Source of the DNA: Rhodococcus sovatensis
Lineage (GTDB): Bacteria; Actinomycetota; Actinomycetes; Mycobacteriales; Mycobacteriaceae
NCBI RefSeq assembly: GCF_037327425.1
Contig: NZ_CP147846.1
Span: 4,216,001-4,280,000, forward strand
Length of the DNA stretch: 64,000 bases
Direction of reading: 5' to 3'
Shown here piece after piece: positions 1 to 8,194 of the stretch (the stretch's first letter is position 1; every line of letters starts with the position of its first letter). The translations under genes and the position numbers were made by a program. The notes beneath the pieces were generated by a model. The model had not been told where the DNA came from, did no database searches, and saw only the letters and a program-made list of their open reading frames with translations.

Positions 1-149
1 GGCGAGTGGCCCATCGAGGACAACCACGGCGAGTAGTGATCGCTCATCACCTCGAAGTCGAAACCGACATCCTCGGCGCCGGCCGCGTACTTCACCAGTT
101 CTTTCGGACCGGACTGCTCGGTCATGAGTGTGTAGCCGAAATTCGTCAT
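1..149 (-). CDS. F420-dependent LLM-class oxidoreductase, N-terminal part only
   Basis: This is the first ~49 codons of a gene that leaves the window at base 1. The visible N-terminus begins MTNFGYTLMTEQSGP and continues through a GAEDVGFDFEVMSDHYSPW segment. That pattern is typical of the coenzyme-F420-dependent luciferase-like monooxygenase family related to F420-glucose-6-phosphate dehydrogenase (TIGR03557-like). The ATG overlaps the stop of the upstream HAD gene as ATGA (146-149), so the two are probably translationally coupled. The substrate cannot be inferred from this fragment. Confidence 0.8.
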   Translation of the reverse strand, partial: MTNFGYTLMTEQSGPKELVKYAAGAEDVGFDFEVMSDHYSPWLSSMGHS

Positions 150-853
150 GCATTGGCTCCTGAGTTCTTGATCGTGGACAGATCGGCGAGCCTCGCAATG
201 GGACTCTCACCGAAGCGTTCGACTAGATCGGCGGGGTCGTCGAATACGGCTTCTGCTCCTGCCGAGCGCAACTCGGCATCCGAAATGCCCCCACTGAGCA
301 CGCCGATTCCAGTGACTCCCACTGTGCGCGAGGCCTTCATGTCCCAGACACTGTCACCGATCATGACTGCGTGCGCGGGCTCGACACCCGCACGATCCAG
401 TGCGACCTCGACGATTTCGGGGCTCGGCTTCGCAACATCCGCGTCCTCCGAGGAGGTTACGACCGACACGATGTCCTCGACGTCCAGGAGATCGCGCAGG
501 TGAGCGAGTTCACTCTCGGGCGCAGAGGTAGCGAGCACTACGGTCAACCCAGTACTACTCGTGCGCTGCAACAGTTCCCGAGCGCCCGGAAGTACTTGGA
601 GGCGTCCGCTCGCTTCACTGTAATAGCGGCTGTGCAGATCCTTCGCTTCGAGCGCGGCAGCACTGTCGGCAGAGCCGACGAGCGCTTCGAGCAACTTGTC
701 GCCGTCCATGCCGATGCAGCGGTGAATCCTCCACGAAGGCACCTCCACACCAACATCGGCGAACGCACGCGACCAGGTGTCGACGTGCACATAGTTCGAA
801 TCGACCAGTGTGCCGTCGATGTCGAACAGAACTGCGCCTGCGGTCGATGTCAT
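146..853 (-). CDS. HAD-superfamily hydrolase (phosphatase-like)
   Basis: The 235-residue protein has all four HAD motifs. Motif I is FDIDGTLVDSN with nucleophile D11 and acid D13, motif II is the LATSAPE stretch, motif III is the lysine in AKPSPE, and motif IV is MIGDSVWD. The insertion between motifs I and II (about residues 20-85) resembles the small helical cap of beta-phosphoglucomutase or phosphoglycolate phosphatase relatives, so a small phosphorylated metabolite is a likely substrate. It overlaps the F420-type oxidoreductase start by 4 bp and lies downstream of the dps terminator, so it is probably transcribed separately from furA-katA-dps. The exact substrate is unknown. Confidence 0.85.
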   Translation of the reverse strand: MTSTAGAVLFDIDGTLVDSNYVHVDTWSRAFADVGVEVPSWRIHRCIGMDGDKLLEALVGSADSAAALEAKDLHSRYYSEASGRLQVLPGARELLQRTSSTGLTVVLATSAPESELAHLRDLLDVEDIVSVVTSSEDADVAKPSPEIVEVALDRAGVEPAHAVMIGDSVWDMKASRTVGVTGIGVLSGGISDAELRSAGAEAVFDDPADLVERFGESPIARLADLSTIKNSGANA

Positions 854-892
854 GGTCGACGGCTACCCGGCCTATCGGCTCACGAAACACGA

Positions 893-920
893 AAGGCCCC
901 TCCCTGTCGGGAGAGGCCTT
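893..920 (-). terminator. Rho-independent-type hairpin after dps
   Basis: AAGGCC (893-898) pairs with GGCCTT (915-920) and CTCCC (900-904) pairs with GGGAG (909-913). One mismatch separates the two helices and the loop is TGTC. It sits 12 bp past the dps stop and before the HAD gene on the same strand, so it probably ends the furA-katA-dps transcript. Confidence 0.75.
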
Positions 921-931
921 CGCTCGACTAC

Positions 932-1411
932 TCAGTCGATCTGGGCTTGCCACATCCAGTGCAGCTGCTCCAAGCGAGCCGTGATGGAAATCAGCAAGTC
1001 CTGGGTAACCGGATCGGCCGCCTCGGTATCGGCGATGCGAGCGCGCAGCCGATCGATCACTGCAGCGAGATTGTCCACGATTGCAGCAGTGACCTGCTCG
1101 TCCTTGGTCCAACCCTCGCCGAATCCCTTGGTTCCAGCCGACGCGCTGACGGTTGCAGCGCGGCCGTCGGGGCTGACACCGATTGCCGTGGCACGTTCGG
1201 CCGCCTCATCGGTGAAATCACGGGCCGCCGCAACCAGTTCGTCGAGGCCGAGGTGCACCGACCGGAAGTTCCGTCCGATGACGTTCCAGTGCGCCTGCTT
1301 TGCGATCAACGACAGGTCGATCAAGTCGACTACAGTGCCCTGCAACGCATCTCCAGCGATCTTCTGTTGGCCTGCGTCGAGGGTGCTCGAGATCGGATTA
1401 CTCATGGTCAT
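932..1411 (-). CDS. dps: Dps-family ferritin-like DNA-protection protein
   Basis: The 159-residue protein is the size of Dps. The intersubunit ferroxidase signature is complete: H41, H53, D57, D68 and E72, with the canonical 12-4-11-4 spacing, inside the AKQAHWNVIG...VHLGLDE block. Dps dodecamers oxidise Fe(II) with H2O2 and sequester the iron, which limits Fenton chemistry. The first ATG overlaps the katA stop as ATGA (1408-1411). A second ATG two codons later (1405) has a better-spaced AAGG and is an alternative start. Cotranscription with furA and katA fits one peroxide/iron stress unit. Confidence 0.92.
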   Translation of the reverse strand: MTMSNPISSTLDAGQQKIAGDALQGTVVDLIDLSLIAKQAHWNVIGRNFRSVHLGLDELVAAARDFTDEAAERATAIGVSPDGRAATVSASAGTKGFGEGWTKDEQVTAAIVDNLAAVIDRLRARIADTEAADPVTQDLLISITARLEQLHWMWQAQID

Positions 1412-2925
1412 ACCTTCTCGGCTTCGTCGCCGGGAGTGGTCGGCGACTGACTGGTGGTCGGCGCGGAGTCGGACTGGCCTGCGCGCACACCCTCTTCGAC
1501 CTTCTTACCGAGGTCGGCGTCGACATTCTTCCAGTATTCGAATACTCGCACCAGGACTTCCTCGGTCACGCCATTGAGAGCGTGTCCGATGATGTTGCCC
1601 GCCAATCGCTCTCGCTGAGCATCGTCCATGACTTCGCGAACCAGGGTGCCGGCTTGCACGAAGTCGCCGTCCTCCGGGTGCTCGATGTAGCCGGTACGCA
1701 CGAAACGAGGCTCGAAGTCCCACGAACCGTCGTCGCCGTACTTCTCGGTGTTCGCGTGCGGACCGCCGTACGAGTTGGGCGCGTAGACAGGAGTATCCGC
1801 CGAGTTGAACGAGTACCGCATCGCACCGTCTTTGGAGTACGAGTTGACCGGGGACTTGGGCGCATTGACGGGAAGCTGGGCGTAGTTCGCGCCGATCCGG
1901 TAGCGGTGCGCGTCGGCGTAGGAGAAAATGCGCCCCAACAGCATCTTGTCCGGGCTTGCACCGATTCCGGGTACGAGGTTCGACGGCTCGAACGAGCTCT
2001 GCTCGATCTGGGCGTGGAAGTTCTCCGGATTACGGTTCAAGGTCATCTTGCCGACCTCGATCAGCGGGTAGTCCTTCTGTGACCAGACCTTGGTGAGGTC
2101 GAACGGGTTGAACTTGTAGTTCTCCGCGTCGTCGTAGGGCATGATCTGCACCTTCAGGGTCCAGCTCGGGAAGTTACCTTCCTTGATCGAGCCGAAGAGA
2201 TCCTGCCGGTGGTGATCGGGTGAGGTTCCGGCCAGCTCGTCGGCCTTCTCCTGTGTCAGGAATTCGACGCCCTGGTCGGTCTTGAAGTGGAACTTGACCC
2301 AGTTGCGCTCGCCCGCATCGTTGATCAGCTGGAACGTGTGCGAACCGAATCCGTCCATATGCCGGTACGACTTCGGGATGCCGCGGTCGCCCATCAGCCA
2401 TGTGACCTGGTGTGCAGTCTCAGGAGACAGAGTCCAGAAGTCCCACTGCATGTTGTGATCGCGCAGACCGGAGTCGGGCATGCGTTTCTGGCTTCGGATG
2501 AAGTCCTGGAACTTGATCGGGTCCTTGACAAAGAAGATCGGGGTGTTGTTTCCGACCAGGTCCCAGTTGCCTTCCTCGGTGTAGAACTTCAACGAGAAGC
2601 CGCGCGGGTCACGCCAGGTGTCGGGGCTGCCCTGCTCGCCTGCGACGGTGGAGAAACGCGCCAGCATCTCGGTCTTGGCACCGGGCTGCAGCGCCTTCGC
2701 TTTGGTGAACTTGCTTATGTCGCCGGTGATTTCGAGTTCACCGAATGCGCCCGCGCCCTTGGCGTGTACGACGCGCTCCGGGACTCGCTCACGGTTGAAC
2801 TGCGCCATCTTCTCGATGAGGTAGTGGTCGTGAAGAAGAATCGGTCCCTGCGTGCCCGCGGTCAGCGACTGGTCGTCACTGGGTACTGGAATTCCAGAGT
2901 TGCTGGTTGTGGCTGGCTCGGTCAT
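1408..2925 (-). CDS. katA: Monofunctional haem catalase
   Basis: This 505-residue small-subunit (clade 3 type) catalase disproportionates H2O2. Visible landmarks are distal H54 in RVVHAKGAGA, distal N127 in LVGNNTPIFF (73 residues downstream, as in other catalases) and the proximal haem-tyrosine region SYADAHRYRIGANY. I chose the ATG at 2923-2925 because AGGAGG lies about 8 nt upstream and the protein then begins MTEPATTSN. The frame stays open further upstream, but that extension would run through furA. It follows furA directly and overlaps dps by 4 bp, so FurA control is the simplest model. Confidence 0.95.
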   Translation of the reverse strand: MTEPATTSNSGIPVPSDDQSLTAGTQGPILLHDHYLIEKMAQFNRERVPERVVHAKGAGAFGELEITGDISKFTKAKALQPGAKTEMLARFSTVAGEQGSPDTWRDPRGFSLKFYTEEGNWDLVGNNTPIFFVKDPIKFQDFIRSQKRMPDSGLRDHNMQWDFWTLSPETAHQVTWLMGDRGIPKSYRHMDGFGSHTFQLINDAGERNWVKFHFKTDQGVEFLTQEKADELAGTSPDHHRQDLFGSIKEGNFPSWTLKVQIMPYDDAENYKFNPFDLTKVWSQKDYPLIEVGKMTLNRNPENFHAQIEQSSFEPSNLVPGIGASPDKMLLGRIFSYADAHRYRIGANYAQLPVNAPKSPVNSYSKDGAMRYSFNSADTPVYAPNSYGGPHANTEKYGDDGSWDFEPRFVRTGYIEHPEDGDFVQAGTLVREVMDDAQRERLAGNIIGHALNGVTEEVLVRVFEYWKNVDADLGKKVEEGVRAGQSDSAPTTSQSPTTPGDEAEKV

Positions 2926-2958
2926 ATACAAAGCCTCCTGAGAGATGAAAAGGTGGTC

Positions 2959-2986
2959 GCCTTCCGAGGGGCTGGCCGCGGAAGGC
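2959..2986. other. Hairpin between furA and katA
   Basis: GCCTTCCG (2959-2966) is the exact inverse of CGGAAGGC (2979-2986), with a 12-nt loop. It lies in the 74-bp furA-katA gap, about 35 nt upstream of the katA start. It lacks a T tract in either direction, so an mRNA-processing or stability element is more likely than a terminator. This is inference from structure only. Confidence 0.4.
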
Positions 2987-2999
2987 ATGTAACGGTTGT

Positions 3000-3470
3000 C
3001 TAGGTAGCGGATATAGCCGGAACCGGCACAGTTGAATCTCTGGCCGACGCACAGTCGGCGCACAATCCCCAGAACACGATTTCGGCTTCCTCGACGACGA
3101 ACCCTGCGGATTCGGACGATTCGAGGCACGGCGCTGCGCCGACGACACAATCGACGTCGACCACTTTCCGGCATCCACGACAGACCAGGTGGTGATGGTT
3201 GTCGCCTGTGCGAGTTTCGTACAGCGCCGGCGAGCCGGCCGGTTCGATCCGACGCAGCAGACCAGCGTTGACGCACGCGCGCAACACGTCGTACACCGCC
3301 TGCATCGACACCGAACCTGCCTCGGCTCGTACCACCGCTGCCACGTCGTCGGCATCTGAATGCGGTCGGGCTGTGACCGCATTCAGAACCGCCACACGCG
3401 GACCCGTGACACGCAGACCCACGGAGCGCAATTGCGCTACCGGGTCCGTCGTCACGTTGTCCAGTGGCAT
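3000..3470 (-). CDS. furA: FurA-type metalloregulator of the katA operon
   Basis: The 156-residue Fur-family repressor has an N-terminal winged helix (about residues 10-85: LRSVGLRVTGPRVAVLNAV...AVYDVLRACVNAGLLRRI), then the metal-binding region GDNHHHLVCRGCRKVVDVDC and a C-terminal CADC pair that could hold a structural metal. In mycobacteria furA precedes katG and represses it. Here it precedes the monofunctional catalase katA and dps. The ATG at 3468-3470 lies only 5 bp after a good -10 box, so the mRNA is probably leaderless. The operator-like palindrome at 3485-3511 suggests autoregulation. Confidence 0.92.
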   Translation of the reverse strand: MPLDNVTTDPVAQLRSVGLRVTGPRVAVLNAVTARPHSDADDVAAVVRAEAGSVSMQAVYDVLRACVNAGLLRRIEPAGSPALYETRTGDNHHHLVCRGCRKVVDVDCVVGAAPCLESSESAGFVVEEAEIVFWGLCADCASARDSTVPVPAISAT

Positions 3471-3475
3471 GACTC

Positions 3476-3511
3476 GAGTATGCCCCTTTTCTGGAGTAAG
3501 TCAAGAAAAGG
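3476..3511 (-). promoter_or_regulatory. Leaderless furA promoter overlapped by an 8-bp inverted repeat
   Basis: On the minus strand, TTGACT (3504-3499) and ATACTC (3481-3476) are separated by 17 bp. The furA ATG begins 6 bp after the -10 box. A perfect inverted repeat, CCTTTTCT (3485-3492) and AGAAAAGG (3504-3511) with an 11-bp spacer, covers the spacer and the -35. A repressor bound there would block RNA polymerase, and FurA itself is the obvious candidate. Confidence 0.7.
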
Positions 3512-3521
3512 AGGCCGGCGG

Positions 3522-4178
3522 CTATGCCTCGACGTCGTTGACCAGCAGCGCCGGGCCTGTGGACATCTTTCCGGAGACGATCTGTAGGCCGAAATGGGTG
3601 CCCGAACGGAGCCACGAACCGAGCGACGGACCGTGCGCGTCTACCTCGACACGGCACAGACGCGCTTTCCCTGTCAGCTTCGCGCCGGCCAGAGCCAGTT
3701 CTTCGTCCACCGGCTGCGCGAACCCGAGCGCGCCCTTCATGGGAAACGCGGGCCCGAGAGCCTTGGCGTCGGCGTGCACTGCCCAGCCATCACCCGACGC
3801 CGAGGAACGAGCGAGGACGTCGCCTCCGAAATGTGCAAGGACCTTCGGCAGCTGCCAATGCGTGCGGCCGCCGTGCACGGACACGTCCGAGTCGACGGCG
3901 ATGAACGGAACCGACATCCTCGGCATCGCGCCCAACCCATGGCCAGGACGTCGCAGGACCGGGCTCGCCAGGATCTCGCGGTACGGCCCTACCGGGGAGC
4001 TCAGATAGTCGACGACCATCACCAACGTCACAGGCACGTTCTTCTGCGGCAGCAGAGCACGTCCCGACGGCGTGGCGCGGTGCCACCAGATGGTTGCTCG
4101 CACGTCTGCGGGCCACGGAGGAGGCGGGCTCTTGGGCCAGTCGGTGCGGGTGGTTTCGGACTCGCTCACACTCCACAT
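3522..4178 (-). CDS. Acetoacetate decarboxylase-like protein
   Basis: The 218-residue protein matches the acetoacetate decarboxylase (ADC) fold family. It has a central VPFIAVDSDVSVHGGRTHWQLPK region, and K112 in the LPK motif is the candidate Schiff-base lysine. Many actinobacterial members of this family act on unknown substrates, so decarboxylase activity is possible but unproven. The start could be the ATG used here or a GTG four codons in. It lies 4 bp after the GMC oxidase stop and is the last gene of the tetR-BVMO-GMC-ADC operon, which suggests it handles a product of the upstream oxidases. Confidence 0.75.
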   Translation of the reverse strand: MWSVSESETTRTDWPKSPPPPWPADVRATIWWHRATPSGRALLPQKNVPVTLVMVVDYLSSPVGPYREILASPVLRRPGHGLGAMPRMSVPFIAVDSDVSVHGGRTHWQLPKVLAHFGGDVLARSSASGDGWAVHADAKALGPAFPMKGALGFAQPVDEELALAGAKLTGKARLCRVEVDAHGPSLGSWLRSGTHFGLQIVSGKMSTGPALLVNDVEA

Positions 4179-4182
4179 AGTT

Positions 4183-5871
4183 CTAGGATCCTCGCACTGT
4201 CAGGGGAAGCCGCAACGCACCAGGAGCACTGGTGGGGACGACGGGACGCCTGGGCTGGGTCGGCACGATCTCGCGGTAGCCGGCACCGAGCGGCGCCCGC
4301 TTGTCCTGCTCCCCCTTGTTCGGCCACAGCGCCATGGCTCGCTCAGCCTGCGCAGTGATGGTCAGGGACGGGTTGACTCCGAGGTTGGCGCTCACCGCCG
4401 ACCCGTCGACCACATGCAAGCCGTCGTGCCCGAAGACCCGGTGATACGCGTCGACGACGCCTCTGTCCGGGCCTGCCCCGATCGCACATCCACCGAGGAA
4501 GTGGGCCGTCATGGGGATGTTGACGATCTCGGCTAGCGATCCTCCCGGGTCACCGCCGATCTTGTCCGCGAGCAGTCGAATTGCTTCATGTCCCTGTGGA
4601 ATCCACTGGGGCGGCGGATCCCCCTGTCCGGGACGGCTGGTGAGGCGCCGGCCGAAGTATCCCTTCTTCGAGCCCAGCTCGAGGGAGTTGTCGTCGGTCT
4701 GCATTACGAGCGCGATGACCGTGCGCTCGGACCAGCGCCGCACCGACAAGCTACGCAGGGCCGCACCGGGATGACGCAGTGCCACGCCGAGCGTTTTGAG
4801 GACCCGAGGCGTTCGTCCACCACCGTCACTGAGGACGGTCTGGAGCAGACCGATTGCGTTGCTGCCCTTGCCGTATCGGACAGGCTCGATATGGGTGTGA
4901 TCGTCCGGATGGAACGAGGAGGTGATTGCCACTCCCTCGGTGTAGTCGATCTCCCGCCCGCGCGCAGTAGCGGCGAGCACGGCTTCGGAGTTGGTACGCA
5001 CCAGAGAACCGATCCGGTCCGACAGCGCTGGCAGCTGACCGGTCTCCTTCATCGCCAGCATGAGCTTCTGGGTGCCGTAGGTGCCGGCCGCAAAGACCAC
5101 CTGATCTGCCGTCATGACGGTGTCGGCGCGCCTGAGCTTTCCCCCGGTTCTGCGCGTCACCACCTCGTAACCGCCGCCGGCTCGGGGCCGCACCGCGGTG
5201 ACCGTGGTGAGCGGAAACACCTCGGCCCCTGCCTGTTCTGCCAGATAGAGATAGTTCTTCACCAGGGTGTTCTTGGCGCCGACGCGGCATCCAGTCATGC
5301 AGGACCCGCACTCGGTGCACCCGGTACGCGTCGGTCCGACACCGCCGAAGAACGGGTCGGCCGACTCGGCGCCCGGCGTTCCGAAGAACACGCCCACCGG
5401 GGTACTTGTAAAGGTGTCGCCGACGCCCATGTCCTCGGCTACTTCTTTCATCACCTTGTCCGACGGTGTGATCGTCGGGTTCGTTTCGACACCCAGCATG
5501 CGTTTGGCCTGGTTGTAGTACGGGCTCAACTCGCGGTGCCAGTCGGTGATGTCACCCCACTGCGGGTCCTCGAAGAAGCGTTTCGGTGGTTGGTAGAGCG
5601 TGTTCGCGTAGTTGAGCGACCCACCGCCCACTCCGGCACCGGCCATCACGAGGACGTCGGGAAGTAGATGGATGCGTTGCACTCCGTAACAGCCGATCGC
5701 CGGCGCCCACAGGTACTTTCGCAGCCGCCAACTCGTTTTCGGGAGCTCGTGGTCGGCGAAGCGGCGTCCGGATTCGAGAACGCCTACGCTGTAGCCTTTT
5801 TCGGTAGCCCGAAGGGCAGCAACGCTCCCACCGAATCCGGAACCGATCACCAGTACGTCGAAGTCGCTCAT
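4183..5871 (-). CDS. GMC-family FAD oxidoreductase, ChoD/cholesterol-oxidase-like
   Basis: The 562-residue flavoprotein has an N-terminal dinucleotide fold (VLVIGSGFGGSVAALR), the GMC signature around AGAGVGGGSLNYANTLYQPP, a cysteine-rich TECGSCMTGC segment and a C-terminal block with HFLGGCAIG and NLGVNPSLTITAQAERAM. The layout is that of mycobacterial ChoD (Rv3409c) and related cholesterol-oxidase-like proteins, many of which are not proven to use cholesterol. The TECGxCMxGC segment is characteristic of this subgroup. It overlaps the upstream BVMO by ATGA (5868-5871). A hydroxy-lipid, sterol or terpenoid alcohol is a reasonable guess for the substrate. Confidence 0.85.
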   Translation of the reverse strand: MSDFDVLVIGSGFGGSVAALRATEKGYSVGVLESGRRFADHELPKTSWRLRKYLWAPAIGCYGVQRIHLLPDVLVMAGAGVGGGSLNYANTLYQPPKRFFEDPQWGDITDWHRELSPYYNQAKRMLGVETNPTITPSDKVMKEVAEDMGVGDTFTSTPVGVFFGTPGAESADPFFGGVGPTRTGCTECGSCMTGCRVGAKNTLVKNYLYLAEQAGAEVFPLTTVTAVRPRAGGGYEVVTRRTGGKLRRADTVMTADQVVFAAGTYGTQKLMLAMKETGQLPALSDRIGSLVRTNSEAVLAATARGREIDYTEGVAITSSFHPDDHTHIEPVRYGKGSNAIGLLQTVLSDGGGRTPRVLKTLGVALRHPGAALRSLSVRRWSERTVIALVMQTDDNSLELGSKKGYFGRRLTSRPGQGDPPPQWIPQGHEAIRLLADKIGGDPGGSLAEIVNIPMTAHFLGGCAIGAGPDRGVVDAYHRVFGHDGLHVVDGSAVSANLGVNPSLTITAQAERAMALWPNKGEQDKRAPLGAGYREIVPTQPRRPVVPTSAPGALRLPLTVRGS

Positions 5872-7358
5872 ACCTGCTGCCCTTCCTTGGCCGGAATTCC
5901 CCGATAGTGGGATACATCGAACGTTCGAGTCGAGTTACGGAAGGTGAACGTGTAGGTCGGCCACATCACGGGATTGCGCCCCTCCGAGTCGAGGTACCAA
6001 CTCGAGCACCCACCCGAGTTCCACACCGTGCCAGCAAGCGAGTCGTGGATCCATGAGTTGTACTGCTGCTGAGAGTGTTCCGTCACCTCTACCGACGACA
6101 ATCGACGTTCGGTCATCTGCCGCAGGGCCTCCGCGACGTAGGTCGCCTGAGACTCGAGCATGTAGACGATGGAGCTGTGGCCGAGGTTGGTGTTCGGCCC
6201 GTACATCAGGAACAGGTTGGGAAAGCCGTGAACGGTGGTCCCGCGGAACGCGTTGGGGCTTCCATCCCAGTGCTCGGCGAGCGTTCGTCCGTCGGTGCCG
6301 ACGAGCGCATGGGACACGGGAGGCTCGGTCGGAGTGAAACCCGTCGCGAAGATGATCGTGTCCACCGGGTAGGAGTGGCCGTCGGCATCGACAACGGCGT
6401 CTTCGGTGACGCCGGACAATCTGCTCGGCACGAGGTCGACGTCCGGACGATCCAACGTCTTCAGCCAATCGTTGGACAGAAGGATGCGCTTGCAGCCAAG
6501 CATGAAGTCGGGAGTCAACGCAGCACGCTTGGCCTTGTTCTTCACCTGACGACGAAGATGGACCTTCGCTACGGTGGTGACAGCAGGGAGCACCCTCGGA
6601 TGGTGAGCGAGTGCAGTGACGTAAGCCTCGCGATAGCCGTAGATGACACCGCGAACCAGTTTCTGCGACACAGGAATCCGCCGATACAGCGCCTTCTCGA
6701 GGCGCCCGAGCGTGCGATCGAGTCGCGGGACCACCCAGGCAGGCGTCCGCTGGAAGACGGTGAGTCGAGCTGCCTGGTCAACGATTTCGGGGACGAACTG
6801 CACCGCCGATGCGCCGGTTCCGATGACCGCGACACGTTCACCGGTCACATCGTGCTCGTGATTCCACGTCGCCGAATGGAACATCGTGCCACGGAAAGAC
6901 TCGATCCCTGGCACGTCGGGAAGCTTGGGCGTCGACAATGCACCCGTCGCGGCAACCAGGACGTCCGCCGTCAGCGATCCCTTCGACGTCTCGACCATCC
7001 AGTGCGATGCTGCGGAATTCCAGGTGGCAGAGAGCAGTTCGCAGTCCGTGACGATTCGCTGTCGAAGTCCGGTGGAGTCGACCGCACCTCGAAGGTAGCG
7101 GTAGATCTCCGGCTGCCGGGCGAAGGTGTGCGTCCAGTCCGGACTCGGGGCGAAAGAGAACGAGTACAGCGAGGTAGGCACATCGCACGCGCAGCCCGGG
7201 TAGGTGTTGTCTCGCCACGTTCCGCCTACGTCGCCGGCTCGTTCGATGATCACGACATCGGCACCGGGATCCTCGGCAAGAATTTTCGACGCCGCCGCGA
7301 TACCGGCGAATCCCGCGCCGACTACCAGAACCCGAACAGACTCGGGGAGTTTCATCAT
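5868..7358 (-). CDS. Baeyer-Villiger-type flavin monooxygenase
   Basis: The protein is about 496 residues from the ATG at 7356-7358. It carries the first FAD Rossmann motif (VVGAGFAGIAAAS), the BVMO GGTWRDNTYPGCACD signature, an FRGTMFHSATWN fingerprint and the NADPH Rossmann motif (VIGTGASAVQF). The fingerprint ends W-N where classical type I BVMOs have W-P or W-D. The start forms ATGA with the tetR stop (7355-7358). An upstream in-frame ATG at 7379 would overlap tetR more deeply and is less likely. It should oxygenate a ketone to an ester, and it neighbours an alcohol oxidase-like and an ADC-like gene. Confidence 0.88.
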   Translation of the reverse strand: MMKLPESVRVLVVGAGFAGIAAASKILAEDPGADVVIIERAGDVGGTWRDNTYPGCACDVPTSLYSFSFAPSPDWTHTFARQPEIYRYLRGAVDSTGLRQRIVTDCELLSATWNSAASHWMVETSKGSLTADVLVAATGALSTPKLPDVPGIESFRGTMFHSATWNHEHDVTGERVAVIGTGASAVQFVPEIVDQAARLTVFQRTPAWVVPRLDRTLGRLEKALYRRIPVSQKLVRGVIYGYREAYVTALAHHPRVLPAVTTVAKVHLRRQVKNKAKRAALTPDFMLGCKRILLSNDWLKTLDRPDVDLVPSRLSGVTEDAVVDADGHSYPVDTIIFATGFTPTEPPVSHALVGTDGRTLAEHWDGSPNAFRGTTVHGFPNLFLMYGPNTNLGHSSIVYMLESQATYVAEALRQMTERRLSSVEVTEHSQQQYNSWIHDSLAGTVWNSGGCSSWYLDSEGRNPVMWPTYTFTFRNSTRTFDVSHYRGIPAKEGQQV

Positions 7359-7945
7359 TGCGACACCATCGCTTCCCATGTAGGCAACAACCGACTGCGC
7401 AGTGCCGCATCGGCCTCCGCAGTCCTGAACAGTGCGGACACAGCGAGCCCGCGCGCGAGTTCGATACTGAGCTCGATCGATTCGGTCGACATTCGACTAC
7501 CCATGATCGCGGTCGCACCTCCCATGATCGCCTCGGAGACCCGTCGTTCGAGCGGAACCATCGCCTCGTACAGCGCTGGATCGGTTCTGGCCGCGACCCA
7601 CAGCTCGAGGGCCGCATGGAACAGCGGGCCCGAGAACGCCTCGCTGAGCACCTCCACGCCGCGCTCCGGGTCAGGGTCGGTTGCGAGAATCTCGGAGAGA
7701 CGCCGGTCGACGAGATGCTCGACAGCCGCGATCACCAGAGATTCCTTCGTCGGGAAGTGGTGTAGCTGCGCGCCTCGCGAGACACCTGCCCGGCGCGCGA
7801 TTTCCTGAGTACTGGTCTTTGCGAAGCCGATCTCGACGAGGCATTCGATGGCAGCGTCCAGGAGTTTCGCCTGGGTTCCTGCGGTGCGTTCGGCTTGAGT
7901 TCGCCGTTCTGGGGCATCGGTGCTCTGGGTCACACCGACGACCAT
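7355..7945 (-). CDS. TetR-family repressor of the BVMO operon
   Basis: The 196-residue protein has an N-terminal TetR helix-turn-helix (about residues 25-70: LLDAAIECLVEIGFAKTSTQEIARRAGVSRGAQLHHFPTK, split here by position only) and a helical ligand-binding domain. It is first in the operon and overlaps the BVMO start by 4 bp. A 22-bp palindrome lies 13 bp upstream of its ATG, so self-repression released by a substrate of the pathway is the natural model. The ligand is unknown. Confidence 0.88.
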   Translation of the reverse strand: MVVGVTQSTDAPERRTQAERTAGTQAKLLDAAIECLVEIGFAKTSTQEIARRAGVSRGAQLHHFPTKESLVIAAVEHLVDRRLSEILATDPDPERGVEVLSEAFSGPLFHAALELWVAARTDPALYEAMVPLERRVSEAIMGGATAIMGSRMSTESIELSIELARGLAVSALFRTAEADAALRSRLLPTWEAMVSQ

Positions 7946-7957
7946 AGCTGCAATTCA

Positions 7958-7979
7958 ACAAACAGTCCAGACTGCTTGT
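7958..7979. promoter_or_regulatory. 22-bp palindromic operator upstream of tetR-BVMO operon
   Basis: The core CAGTCCAGACTG (7963-7974) is extended outward by ACAA (7958-7961) and TTGT (7976-7979). One pair (7962/7975) and the central CA are unmatched. It is 13 bp upstream of the tetR start, within the expected promoter. Size and position are typical of a TetR dimer site. Confidence 0.7.
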
Positions 7980-8084
7980 AAGTTGGTTCTTGGCGTCGCT
8001 ACGCGCAGCGAAAACTGAGGCGGAACCCCTCAGATGCCGTTTCCTCTTTTCGCGCGTTCGGCGGTGACCGTAAACAGCGGCGAT

Positions 8085-8125
8085 TGGAGTTCGATTGGAT
8101 CACTGCGTTCCAATCGATTTCCAAC
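8085..8125. promoter_or_regulatory. Paired inverted TCCAA-N6-TCCAA sites upstream of the lipoprotein gene
   Basis: Two copies of an 11-bp-period direct repeat face each other. TTGGA occurs at 8085-8089 and 8096-8100, and TCCAA at 8110-8114 and 8121-8125. The arms (8085-8100 and 8110-8125) match in inverted orientation at 14 of 16 positions with a 9-bp gap. They lie 70-110 bp before the lipoprotein ATG. A third copy is upstream of the SARP regulator (10912-10927). Direct repeats with about one-turn spacing are what SARP proteins bind, so SARP control is likely but inferred. Confidence 0.6.
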
Positions 8126-8194
8126 ACTGCCGCCCTAGGCTCTGCCTTCCATCGAAGTCGGGCCACCGGGAGTGTTTGAAAGAATCGAGGACAC

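Noticed and set aside
2926..3657. Long in-frame extension upstream of katA on the minus strand
   Set aside because: It would run through the well-supported furA gene in another frame. A good SD and the family start lie at 2925.
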